This document shows, piece after piece, positions 11,909 to 22,451 of a DNA stretch of 64,000 nt. Position numbers and translations under genes: made by a program. This stretch comes from Lobosporangium transversale (Eukaryota; Mortierellomycota; Mortierellomycetes; Mortierellales; Mortierellaceae). Where the stretch lies: contig NW_019028987.1 of assembly GCF_002105155.1 (NCBI RefSeq), forward strand, positions 302,501 to 366,500, read 5' to 3'. Position 1 is the stretch's first letter. Each line of letters opens with the position of its first letter. Under the pieces are notes generated by a model that saw only the letters and a list, made by a program, of their open reading frames with translations, was not told where the DNA came from and made no database searches.

Positions 11909-13629
11909 TTACAATTTGGCCAGAAACTTGGGTCCGCCACCCAACTTTCCAATCCTCTCTTTCCAATCAGGGATATCGTCCTCTAATGGCCGTCTCCAGC
12001 CTTGAATACTGATTCTCTCGTAACTCTTTATCGGCTCCTTGTTGTCATCGTTCTTGACGCTTGACAGTCCATTGCCACCAAGAGTTACGCTTCGAATAAA
12101 GTCTCCAGATTCATAAAGTGAATGCTTAGCGCTAGGGAGGAACCCAAACATCTGAAAAACGTGCGGCATATCATCGTATACGCGGAGTAGAATACTCGTA
12201 GGGGCATTTGCATGCTTCTTTGCAAATACGATGGATTCATCGCGAAGCATCTCACCGTCCCCTGCAATCTGAAGAGTAAAATAAAAAAATAAAATAAAAT
12301 AAAGAAAAATCAGTCCTTCATTTAACAAAAATAATTCATATGATATTAGATTATACGTTTCAATGGCACTTACAATCATGATAGGACATGTTCCTGCTAA
12401 GTCATCTTCTAGAACTGGACTGACATATTTACAGCGCAAAAGTCTATTATTGGTATAATGTTGCACTGTTGGAAGCTTTTGCATTATCATATCATCATCC
12501 AAACCAGGCGTGACCTGGACAATAGCCTTTGCCAGTTTTTTAAGAGAGGCTTGACCTCCATGGCTAAAGCCCTCAGCTGGTAGGTAGTCTGAAGCTGTGT
12601 TCTCCAAAAGGGATGGCATAGAATGAAGTAAATCGATCCAGGGACTCCAACCAATGATACCAGCCGGAAGAGGAAGTCCCGCATCACGAATTGCGAGCAT
12701 GGTAGCAAATGTTAATCCTATTGAGGTCAGATGTGAGAACCGTCAGAGGCTTGCAAACAGTTGAAACAAAGCGACCATTGCAGTCATTTTTTACACACCT
12801 CCTCCGGCACTATCACCCATGATGACAAGATTCTTTGGATCTACGGGAGTGATATTGGAATCGGCGGGTGGATCAAGCAGGTACAAGTAAGCGGCCAATG
12901 CGTCATGTAAGGCAGCAGGGAAAGGCGAATCTGGTGCCAGCCTATAGTCAAGTGCTTGAGATCAATTAATGTGATCCAATGACATTTCTTTTAGTGGAAT
13001 GTTTAAAAGTTTCAAATGCTTTTGAAGATCTCATGTCAGGGGAACTTTTTTTTTTTCTTTTTTTTTTTTTTTGTTTTGTTTGTTTCTGGCTTACAAAAGA
13101 CTTTTGCTCCTCCAAGCCTTGCCATGTTCCATGTCGCCCATCGATGGGTCCGGATCGAGCACAAGAAATATCCTCCACCATGCAGGTACAGAACTGTTCG
13201 CCCCTCTGCGAACTTTTCGTCCTTGACTTTAGTCTCAGTCCATTCACCTTTAAGTGGCTTTTCTATTCTAGGATCATGTTCCCAGTCCCAGCCGAGCTTA
13301 TCAGAGTCAATGTCTTGGTCCCTCAAAAGTTTACTGACATATACTGCAGCCTTGTCTCTGTAAGTGTTAGGGATAGTAGATTCTGACGAGTTGGCGCCAG
13401 CATGAATAGGTGCATATTTGTCATTAAGCCGAGACATGATCTGGGACTGCTTCAAAGGCACGTCCTCCAAGTGGGCGGCGAATGCTCTTGCCATGGCCAT
13501 AGTGATGGAAAACTTGTAAGACCATGAGGGCTTTGCTGGTCCAAAGGTAAAATGACTGACCGTAGTTTTGATGAGCAATGGTGCCTTTGGTAACAAAAAG
13601 TTCCAGACTAACGCTGCCTTCTTCTTCAT
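11909..13629 (-). CDS. Alpha/beta hydrolase of the hormone-sensitive lipase (HSL/GDXG) type
   Basis: This encodes an esterase or lipase of about 465 residues with the HSL-family layout. Exon 1 (from ATG 13629) includes the oxyanion-hole motif LHGGGYF. Exon 2 (12954-12799) continues [12 protein letters not shown], the conserved stretch of this family, and ends in the nucleophile elbow GDSAGG. Exon 3 (from 12718) gives [20 protein letters not shown]. The last exon holds the acid region ([11 protein letters not shown]) and the histidine region (MPHVFQMF), so Ser, Asp and His are all present. An N-terminal hydrophobic stretch (LLPKAPLLI) may anchor it to membranes or lipid droplets (inference). 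The first intron, about 150 nt, contains A-rich runs in the sense strand. The substrate cannot be told; lipid or steryl ester hydrolysis are options. Confidence 0.9.
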
Positions 13630-14007
13630 GGTGGGAATGAATGACTGACAGGATTAAAAGAGAAAGAAAAGAAAGAGTGAGAGAGGAGAATGCATGTGTG
13701 TTTGAGAGGGAAGGAAAATGGAGAGGGGAAAGGTTTTTTAAGGTTGGTTAGTTATTTCCATGCGCATGCTTGTTGCTTGTTTTCCGGTTCACGACAAGGA
13801 CTACATTGTCACTCCACAGAGAGGGCAATCTCGATCACCAGATAAAACAAATTGTTCGGTCCGGACTATCACAAAAAAAGATTTGAGGAACCATTTCAAC
13901 CGACAGACGCTCTTAATAATTTTCAACGCTTCATACAGCGCTACCGTTTATTTTCTACTGGTTTCATGCTGTAATGTGAGAATTAGCCTATCACTATTTT
14001 TTTTTCC
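13630..14007. other. Spacer between the hydrolase promoter and the CsbD-like gene
   Basis: This holds the 5' flank of the hydrolase gene, with a sense-strand pyrimidine-rich stretch near 13640-13735, and the 3' flank of the CsbD-like gene. No gene seen. Confidence 0.5.
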
Positions 14008-14379
14008 TTAGTTGACAGCCCTGCGAACATCGCCGGCTGTCTCTTGCATATGACACTGAGCCTCTGCGGCAGTACTGCCAGTAGCGGCATCGACAGGCGA
14101 CTTTGCTCTGCCAGCGATACCATCAGAGACACCCCCCTGTGCCTGCTGCTGAGCAGAGCCAGTAGCAGCACGAGTCTCAGCCTTGGCCTTCTCAGCGGCA
14201 CCTATTTCCATTTTTCAAATAAACATTAAAAGCCATGCTCATGCTTGAATTGAAATTTAGTTAGGGCATCAGGCTTTGTTCATACCTTCAGCGATAAGCT
14301 GTTCACTGCCAACAGCCTTGCCTAGTCCTTTCTTGGCACTACCGACAGCAGAGTGGAAAGTATCGGAGATCCCAGTCAT
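14008..14379 (-). CDS. CsbD-like small stress protein
   Basis: This encodes a small hydrophilic protein of 95 residues from two exons (14379-14286 and 14201-14008, phase-1 intron). The N-terminus MTGISDTFHSAVGSAKKGLG and the repeated Ala/Gly/Gln/Lys-rich helices (GAAEKAKAETRAATGSAQQQ; QCHMQETAGDVRRAVN) resemble fungal CsbD-domain proteins, often annotated as mismatched base pair and cruciform DNA recognition protein. No signal or membrane segment is present. Members of this family in bacteria are general stress proteins; the role in fungi is unclear. It is divergent from MRP51 with 627 nt between the starts. Family assignment rests on composition and pattern and is moderate; an LEA-like protein is the main alternative. 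Confidence 0.65.
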
Positions 14380-15006
14380 GATGATAGCAAGTTATACAAG
14401 TGCTATATTTTTGTTATAATCGTTGTGCCTGTTTTGTTGTTATGAGAGAGGATGTTGGCTGACTTGATGGTTAAGAAGACCAAAAGAACAGCCTTTTATA
14501 GCCAAGAGTGCCTCTATAACTTGATACCGCTCTTTTTCATATCGGTCTGCGTGGTTTCTTTTTCAACCAAATATTCAAGGGTGACCCAACCCGCGATTCA
14601 AAGGAAAGTGTTTCAGGATCAAACCTCTATATCGTTAACTAGGCTGGATAGGATTCTACTTCTGACTGTGTTTTACAAGTTCTTATTTTATTTTTTGACT
14701 AGACAGAAAAGAAGATGAATATAATTAATGTTGTAGGCCTCGTTTCTACAAAGTCATTGTGTCGTAAAAAAAAAAGAAAGAAAGAAAAGAAAAGAATAAA
14801 ACGCGTCTGTACAAAATATTCGATTAATTTGATTGGACAATCGCTCTGCTATGTTTGTTTGCTTGAATCAGTTTTGCAAGGTCGGTTTTTTGAAAAGCCA
14901 CTACTTGATGTTTACTTCACTCGGGAGATTACATGCATTAGTAAGTTCATAGTTCAGGCACATCACTCACTCCTTCCCTTACTCTCCATCTGTTCTTTTG
15001 TCCAAT
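14380..15006. promoter_or_regulatory. Divergent intergenic region CsbD-like / MRP51
   Basis: This 627-nt region lies between two divergent start codons, so it should contain both promoters. It is AT-rich, with an A/G-rich run at 14765-14800. I see no unambiguous TATA box or factor site. Confidence 0.45.
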
Positions 15007-16002
15007 ATGGAGCGGTCCTTTTCCCATCTCCTGCGGACATCTCGTCTCGCCACATTCGATAAGACCATTCCACAGATCTACACTACTTCTGGAAAGGCAA
15101 AAGCGATTGGCGATTGGGGTTTGAAACGCAACCTTCCCACAGTTCTCCGCACACACTACCTCACCATTGAACAACTCGACACAGCAGAGCACCAAACGCC
15201 CTTCAAGTCTGGCTCCTCTGATTATTTGTTCCTACAGCGCTGGAAGGAGAACTTTCCCCGGTCACGTCCCCCACAACCTCAACCCATTGCTGTTAGGAAA
15301 GATCTGTCAACTTTGACTGATGCTGAATTTAAAAAGCTGCTTGAGACTGCACGGGAGAAGAGGCAAGCATGGAAGGAAGCTGTTGCCAAGAATGAATACC
15401 GTACCGACGAGCATCTTAGTTTCTTGAATATTGTTTCCAGACAACCCAAGAGCAGTTCCATCGACACTTCAACCTCACAAGCCTCTGTCGGCACTGGCAA
15501 TAGCAGTACCACGGTTAATAACACATCGCCTGCTCCCTTCATTGGATCTAATGTTCGTACCAAAGTTGGGCCTACTTATGGATTTTATGAACCTTCGACC
15601 CCTGTTGTTGTCCAGGGACGCGGCATTGGTCGTACTAAAAACAGTCAACTCATCGGTGTCTGCGGTGTTGTGGCAACATTCCCGATCTATAGTACACCTC
15701 ATCTGCAGAACGCCACTAAATCTCTGCAGCCTTACTATGTCTACAAGGCTGAGCTGGATGCTGATGGGCATCCTAATGTCGTTCTAGGCCACGTGGCCCC
15801 CGGACCCGGCAACTGGCTGACTGGATCCATTGGCAGTCGCAGTGATCACTATAATTACAATGCAGCATCCCGGTTACCCCAAGGTGCAAATTCCAACACC
15901 GGCGCTGCTGCTAAAGGAGCAGAAGGTGATACTGGGCGCAGGGTTGTCTCGCGTGTCCAACATCTTCTCGAGACTCGCGATAAGTCTGCTACTCGTTTGT
16001 GA
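15007..16002 (+). CDS. MRP51: Mitochondrial small ribosomal subunit protein MRP51 (bS1m)
   Basis: This intronless gene encodes 331 residues. The N-terminal region fits the fungal Mrp51 family: SHLLRTSRLATFDKTIPQIY, then GDWGLKRNLPTVLRTHYLTI and EQLDTAEHQTPFKSG. In yeast Mrp51 is a mitoribosomal small-subunit protein that interacts with mRNA 5' leaders. The first 20 or so residues, rich in Ser/Arg/Thr and free of acids at first, fit a mitochondrial targeting signal. The middle has a conserved GPTYGFYEPSTPVVVQGRGI block and the C-terminus is Ser/Asn/Gly-rich and probably disordered. The ATG at 15007 is used. Unusually for this neighbourhood there is no intron. An AATAAA follows at 16109. Confidence 0.85.
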   Translation: MERSFSHLLRTSRLATFDKTIPQIYTTSGKAKAIGDWGLKRNLPTVLRTHYLTIEQLDTAEHQTPFKSGSSDYLFLQRWKENFPRSRPPQPQPIAVRKDLSTLTDAEFKKLLETAREKRQAWKEAVAKNEYRTDEHLSFLNIVSRQPKSSSIDTSTSQASVGTGNSSTTVNNTSPAPFIGSNVRTKVGPTYGFYEPSTPVVVQGRGIGRTKNSQLIGVCGVVATFPIYSTPHLQNATKSLQPYYVYKAELDADGHPNVVLGHVAPGPGNWLTGSIGSRSDHYNYNAASRLPQGANSNTGAAAKGAEGDTGRRVVSRVQHLLETRDKSATRL

Positions 16003-16108
16003 ACACTGTCTTTCTTTTCCAATTTCCAATTTCACTTGCATAGCTCATTTTCTTGGTCAAAATCCTGTAGCACTCTTCCTCTTCCTGATTGTTCTTTTTT
16101 CATGTGCA

Positions 16109-16114
16109 AATAAA
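16109..16114 (+). terminator. AATAAA, candidate polyadenylation signal of MRP51
   Basis: An AATAAA hexamer 107 nt downstream of the MRP51 stop, in the interval shared with convergent ARP1. Motif and distance are the only evidence. Confidence 0.4.
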
Positions 16115-16309
16115 TACTCTAGAAACACTGATACTTTCCAGGGTTCATGCACTGGAGGGGGAGCAGGATTAGAATTAAGATTAGGCTTGGTTATCTCTTT
16201 GCGTATTTTCAGATTTATAATTTTTTATACTTTTTATTCTCATTAAAAACGCCTTGTTCGTCTTTCTTCATTTTGAGTAACACTGATCAGATATGAGGTA
16301 ATACTCTTA

Positions 16310-18616
16310 CTACCACATAGAAGAGAAACATCTATAAGGATCCTCCTGGTATTCTTCTGCAGAAACCCACATCTATAGATTAAAAAAAAAAAAAAAAAAA
16401 AAAAAAGATCAGCTATGTCAGCTATGACAAGTGAACAAACAGTTGGAAAAGACTATCATTTCTTTGGCCAGCACATTGTTCTTGACTGTTACCTTTTTGA
16501 ATGTGCTCAAAGAGGCCAAAATAGACCCTCCGATCCAGGTACTATATTTACGCTCTGGGGGTGCTGAGATTTTAATCTTGATCTCTTTCAGAGCCAGTTT
16601 CTTCACCTCGTTCAAGAGGCGATCACCGAAACCCTTGCATAAAGTTGATCCTCCTGACAAGACAATGTTGGCGTAAAGCGATTTGCGAAGATCCATATCT
16701 GAACGACTAATTGAGTCGACAACAACCTGGTGGATACCAGGGAATTCCTGTCCAATAAGCTCTGGGTTGAAAAGAATCTCGGGTGCTCTGAATCGCTCGG
16801 TTCCCAGCTAGTAAGCAAAATCATACTAATGTGTTAGAGGACTAGATCCGATTTTGTAGCAAAAAAAAAAAAAAAAAAAAAAAAAAAGTGCTTTTTTTTT
16901 TTACCTTGATCGTGTTTCCATCAGGTAAAATAAAGTCCTCCTTCTTCTCCCCTGCATCCTTTTCCTCTTTGGCGGGATAAACCGCCAAGTAGCAGTTCTT
17001 TTCTTTGATAATACGCACAACTTCCTTCTCAGCGGTGGTGTGGAAGTGATAGCCTGCCTTGCGAAGCAAGAGCTGCAGGTGTTCCGTGACATCTCTGCGA
17101 CCCATGAGCCCATGAGATACAAATTTTTTGGTTAGTACAACCATTCACATCAAGCTTATATAGTAATTCAGTAATATAGTAACAACAATAATGAAGTAAT
17201 GACAATAAAAGGATATAATGCTGTTCGCCTCTTCATACTACGCACCTGCCGGCGATATCAACACGTTGGATCGCATGGGGTATAGCGAAGCCTTCATACA
17301 CAGGTACTGCATGAGTCACACCATCTCCAGAGTCAAGAACCACTCCAGTTGTTCGTCCAGATGAATACCTAAATGAACCTTCATAATCAGTTCCTGTATT
17401 CAAATATGTGTGGAAGACCGAATGTAGAGTCTAGAGATATTAATATTATGATGCCTTTTTGGTTCCAGAACATGACTTACAAGCTCAAGACTGCTTGTAT
17501 GGAGGTAAAGAGGGCGGGGACATTAAAAGTTTCAAAAAAGATTTGGGCTGCCATCTCACGGTTCTTCATTGGATTCAAGGGTGCCTCAGTCAACAAAACT
17601 GGATGCTATTGGTATTGTAAAGAGAACCATGACCAATTAAATTGTATTGTTCAGTTGCAATGTCCAAGCAAGTGTTTCCATGTTGAAGTCTAGGATAATC
17701 GAGAGCATGTTTGATCCTTCTGGAAAGAAAAACAAAACAATAAAAAAAAAAAATAATAAAAAAAAAGAGAGAAAGAGAGAGCAACAGGTAGCGCATGACA
17801 TTGAGGCACACTCAAACAAAAAATTGCACATGATAGTGTGTCATACTAAAAGTATATCACATTTGCCTGAGTTGAAAAACCTCTGCGTAACGCGCGTTCA
17901 TGATTTTTGAGAGAGAGAGAGACAGGAACAGGTTCCTCAGTCTTTAAAAAATAAAAAAAAAACTTTACCTCTTCAGACATGGTTTTGAGTTCATCCGTGT
18001 AGATATACTGCCATATTTTCTCCATATCATCCCAATCCTGCACAATGCCGTGCTCGATCGGATACTTAATCTTGAGTAAGCCTCGCAATTCCTGTGCCTT
18101 CTTGCCAATAAACACATCTCCTTCGACTGCTCCTGCCATAATCCTGACATGCTTTGGTCGTCCCACACTACATGGAGAAAAAAAATAAAAGTTGCATACA
18201 GATGTGTAAGAGGCATGCATTGCAACCGAGAATATTCGCTTTTATCGTCTTAGTCAGCTAAACCATTGGGTTGTGGGGATGTTCTATCCCCAACAAGCCA
18301 TTGTCAATTTGATTGCTTGGTTCACTATGGCTTTAGAAGGCACGCGTAAAAATGAATCTTGAAAAACTACTTTAAACTTACAAAGAAGGGAAGAAGCACT
18401 TGGGTTGGTCATCTCCAGCAAAGCCGGCCTTGATGACTCCAGATCCCTAGACATGAAAAAGAAAAAAGAAAAAAAAAAAAAAAACACGTATCAACTAACA
18501 ATGGTTTATTTTTCAGGTTGCAAGGTGCAATGTCCTCTCCTTGTAAACAATTATCTCCAATGACTCACGTTGTCGATGACAACGGGTTGATTCGTCAAAA
18601 CATCTTCGTATTCCAT
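16310..18616 (-). CDS. ARP1: Actin-related protein 1 (centractin, dynactin filament subunit)
   Basis: This encodes the actin-like protein that polymerises into the short filament of dynactin, the cofactor for dynein transport of nuclei and vesicles. The first exon gives [16 protein letters not shown], then [92 protein letters not shown] and [18 protein letters not shown]. These follow centractin rather than conventional actin, and the ATP-binding phosphate loops are present. At least eight exons total about 385 residues. The last small exon reads [12 protein letters not shown] and then YRCFSSMW, so it lacks the usual basic-Phe end; a missed splice could explain this. The intron at 16808-16904 has an A11/U27 hairpin right at its 5' splice site. 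Confidence 0.93.
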
Positions 18617-18968
18617 GATCTTTTATTTAATTATATTTTTTTTAAAGAAAAGATGGATCTGATGCTCGGACAAGAAAAAAAAAAAAAAAAGGTCGTTTCT
18701 TTATCTGAGTGGGCTTAACGTCCGTTAATTCTTAATGTTGCTGTGCGTCACTGTGTAGGTGTGTAAAAGAAATGTGTGTGCGCACAAGAGAGAGAAACAA
18801 CAGGAATGCGAAGCGGGATGTTAGACGTTGAAGGAAAAAGATGGGGAGAAAGGAATGGCACATGCAAAAGAGAAAAGAGAGCAACCATAAAAAAAAAGCT
18901 CTCATGACGTATCAACCCACAGCTTTTACTGTCTTTTTCTTTTCATTTTTATTTTTTTTCAGGACCAT
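18617..18968. other. Spacer between TGT 3' end and ARP1 start
   Basis: This is the promoter side of ARP1 and the 3' flank of the queuine transferase gene. It contains an A16 run near 18675 and a T-rich stretch near 18930-18960. No gene or known element recognised. Confidence 0.5.
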
Positions 18969-20501
18969 TCAGCTCTCTTCTCCTGCTAAGAGATCCACGT
19001 TGACGCTCTTTAGAGCATTGACGGCCCACTTTGGATATGCATCCTTCTCCTTAAATAAATCTTTGAAGAATTTATGAATAAATTGTGGAAACCGGTCCTC
19101 AATGACACTCTGGCGCACCTGTCTCATAAGTCTGAGTTGATAGGCAGTGTTATGAATCGAGACCAAGTGACAGCCCACGGTCTCCTTGGTCACCAGCGTG
19201 TACAAATAAGCTCTCGTGTATGATTTGCAGGTAACACAGTCGCAATCTTCCTCGATCGGCCTAAAATCATCCCTGAACTTTGCCTGGCGCAAGCTGAGTG
19301 TTCCTGTTGCTGTTAATGCATTCCCGAAACGTGCTGTTCTCGTAGGGAATACACAGTCGAACATATCCACCCCTAATGCCACACAAACAACCAGGTCTTC
19401 CGCATAACTAAAGCAGTATACAGGAGACGAAAAAAAAATAGCATAAACGGACTCATCCTATCAGCGATACATAATTCTCATCTACTAAAAAAGCAATTGA
19501 AAAATATTTTAAAAAGAAAACAACATACCCGACTCCCATGCAATAGATGGGTTTCTCTCGTGGCATCAAGTCTGTGCAAAGCGTCACTACCCTCCAGAAT
19601 TTGTCTTTTTCTTCACCCCCACTGAGCCCTCCAATGGCGTATCCAGGTGTATCGCGCTTTAACATTTCTTCAATACACTTCTTCCTGAGCTCCGGGTCCA
19701 ATCCTCCCTGGATGATTGCAAATAGATTTTGTGTTTCGGGCTTCTTGTGTGCCTTGATACATCTATCGAGCCTGGGAGGGAAGAATAAAGGAGAAAAGAG
19801 GTTTACATGAGATTGGAGAAAGAAATATCTCACATTTCAAGTTCTGCACGGTATGAGTTGATAACGCCGTAGATATGTACCAACGAATAGATCTCCACAT
19901 GGCCTCTTCGACACGAGGCCCCGTTGTTAAGGATGAGACAACGTCGTCCAGTTGCATCATGATGTCTGCTCCGATCGAATTTTGAAGGGACATGGAATGT
20001 TCTGGTGTCAACAACATCAATGACCCATCATGCGGTGACTCAAACTGAACTCCATCCTCTGTGATCTCCGCCAATTTCAACAAGGATACCATTTGAAATC
20101 CACCGCTATCAGTTAGCAAGTTACGATTCCAGCCTTGAAATAAATGTGCACCTCCACATTTATCCAGTAATTCCTGACCCGGTCGAAGGCCCTAAGAATC
20201 GTCGCCGTGTTCAAAAAATTTATTGAGGTAAGTCGTGCGATCAATCACACACACAAGCTCTATAAAGAACAGCCATCATCAAAAGAAAATATATATATAC
20301 CAGATGATAGGTATTATTAAGCATGATTTGACATCCAAGGTCCTTGATTTGATCAGGGGTGAGTCCTTTGAGTGTGCCCTGAGTTCCTACAGGCATGAAA
20401 ACAGGTGCGTTGACAGGACCGTGAGGTAAAGTGAGGACAGCAGCCCTGGCTTTGGTAGTGCTGCACTTGGCAAGCACCTCCCACTTGAGGGCAGATTTCA
20501 T
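18969..20501 (-). CDS. Queuine tRNA-ribosyltransferase catalytic subunit (TGT)
   Basis: This encodes the eukaryotic catalytic tRNA-guanine transglycosylase (QTRT1 type). It swaps guanine 34 of GUN-anticodon tRNAs for queuine, usually with a second subunit at the mitochondrial surface. The frame from ATG 20501 shows [20 protein letters not shown] and [13 protein letters not shown], then [11 protein letters not shown] with the general-base Asp, [28 protein letters not shown], and [20 protein letters not shown] with the nucleophilic Asp. The zinc site is CDCVTC plus the His in [10 protein letters not shown]. There are at least five exons and about 440 residues. It is divergent from the ERAL1 gene, with 243 nt between starts. 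Budding yeast lacks this enzyme; fission yeast has it. Queuine must come from outside, so the gene implies salvage. Confidence 0.95.
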
Positions 20502-20744
20502 TATAAGAGTAGCAGGTTGGAAGCGTTGAATGGTGACAGGAAATTGTACTAATTCACAATGAAACTTTTTTTTTTTTTTTTTTTTTTGCGATGCAAGGCA
20601 TCATTTTTTAAGGTACCAAAAATGCAATGTGAAACAACAAAACATGTCTCAGCCACAATGACCGCAAGCATACTTGGTAGTCAAAAAGACGAGAGACATT
20701 GTTGTCTTGAAGGTAGGGGTGCCATTTGAATAACACATCACATT
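20502..20744. promoter_or_regulatory. Shared promoter region TGT / ERAL1-type GTPase
   Basis: Only 243 nt separate the divergent start codons. A T20 run lies at about 20568-20587. A poly(dA:dT) tract here could keep nucleosomes off both promoters (inference from known fungal promoters). Confidence 0.5.
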
Positions 20745-21673
20745 ATGAGTGCCAGCAGCACAATGCTCTTTCGGACTATACGAGCAACACAATCGCAGCT
20801 TGGAGGGTGTGTATTGGAGTTAAAGTATGCTGCTCTGAATATGCGGGGGGTTACACACTGTCACTTTACCACTAAAACAACCAAGCCCAAGGGCAAGGCG
20901 AAGAGCAATAGCAGTAGCAACAGTAACCAAGGCAGCATACATAACGAGGACACGACAGCGACCCAACAATCATTAGAAGAATTGAAGCTGAATCTTCTGG
21001 AAAAGAGACTCAAGCTACGGGAACTTACAACGCAGTTGACACCATTATCACGTCCTATTGACTCTGTCGCAATAACAACCGGATCGATCCATGATCCTGC
21101 AAGCAAATCGTTACCGTTATTATCTCATCCTACGCCACAAGCGCAAGGGGAAAATGTACCTCGCCAACCGTTACACCAACATCAACGTAAGCATAAGCAA
21201 GGACCAGATCGGCACATGCCAATTTTCACCAGTCCTGCAGACATGACTGTCCGGTTACCCAAGGTTGTTCGAGACTTTACTCAGCCCAACAACCCTGAGA
21301 TTGCCAAGATTGCCCTCATTGGGCCTCCCAATGTTGGAAAATCCACTATTGTGAACGATCTTGTCAAAAGTACAGTCTCGATTGTGTCGATCCGTCCTCA
21401 TACTACACGAGAGAGGATTAGAGCCGTGTTAGCACAGGAAAACAAGCAAATCATATTCTACGACACGCCAGGGGTAGTTCCGGAGAAAAACATATCAAGA
21501 CTAAACCGAGAACTAGTGACATCCTCTTGGAGAGCAATTGAGGATGCAGATCATCTCCTGGTCGTTATGGATTGCCATAAGCTTCTCGAGCATTCACTGG
21601 TCACAGAAAAATATTTGTTTGAAAGACTCCAAAAAATGGAAACTAACATTCCTGCAACATTAATTTTCAATAA

Positions 21674-21705
<32 letters not shown>

Positions 21706-22390
21706 CACTCATGAAAATACTTCGTTAGTCTTTTTTTTTTTTGGGTTTCTAACATTTTTTTTTTTCCTGTATGAAAAAACTTTGCTATAGATGGACCTAG
21801 TAAAAGGTCAAGAAGAGAAATTGCAAAAGTTTGTTCAAGAATACAATCAAAAGTTCCCAAATTTTGTAAAGGTCATTTACACTAGTGCCAAAGCGCCTGT
21901 GGTTGGGATTCATGAGCTTCGTTCACATCTCATGTCCCTCACAAAGCCAGGGCCTTGGCTGTATCCAGCGGACCAAAAATCTGACCGGTCAGATCTAAGC
22001 CGTGTCGAAGATTCGATCCGATCTGTGTTATATGAGATACTCAAGGTCCCATATAATGTCAAGCAAGAAAACGTTGGGTGGACAGAATTACAGGACCAAG
22101 TACTTAGGATTGACCAAAGTTTGATAGTTGAACGACCAGGCTTAAAGGTAATCTTTTTTTTTTTTTTTTTTTTTTTTTTTTGGAATAATATCTAACATTT
22201 TGGACTACAAGTATTCTTTTTTATATTGATGATTATTTATATCCATCTGCATTTTTAGAAAATCATTGTTGGCACTAATGGATCTGTAATTAGGGATCTC
22301 ACATTGAAAGCAAGACAAGCAGTTGGAAGTGCATTGCAAAGAAGGGTCATGCTCAATCTACAAGTAAAAGTTCGACCCAAAAAAGTATAA
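20745..22390 (+). CDS. Era-like GTPase, probably mitochondrial (ERAL1 type)
   Basis: This encodes a GTPase of about 473 residues that in its family helps assemble the small ribosomal subunit by binding the 3' end of SSU rRNA. After a long N-terminal extension with Ser/Arg character (likely mitochondrial targeting), the G domain shows IALIGPPNVGKSTIVNDLVK (G1), RPHTTRERIRAV (G2 region), FYDTPGV (G3), FNKMD across the splice (G4) and TSAK (G5). The C-terminal KH domain follows: LIVERPGLKKIIVGTNGSVI and RDLTLKARQAVGSALQRRV. The exons are 20745-21674, 21791-22147 and 22259-22390. Both introns have homopolymers just after the donor (A29 at 21677-21705; T28 at 22154-22181). The gene ends 61 nt from the convergent BUD13 stop. 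Confidence 0.93.
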
Positions 22391-22451
22391 AGGAAGAAGT
22401 ATACAATATTTATAATAGTCATTATTGGACAATGCAATGAAAGTTTCAAAA

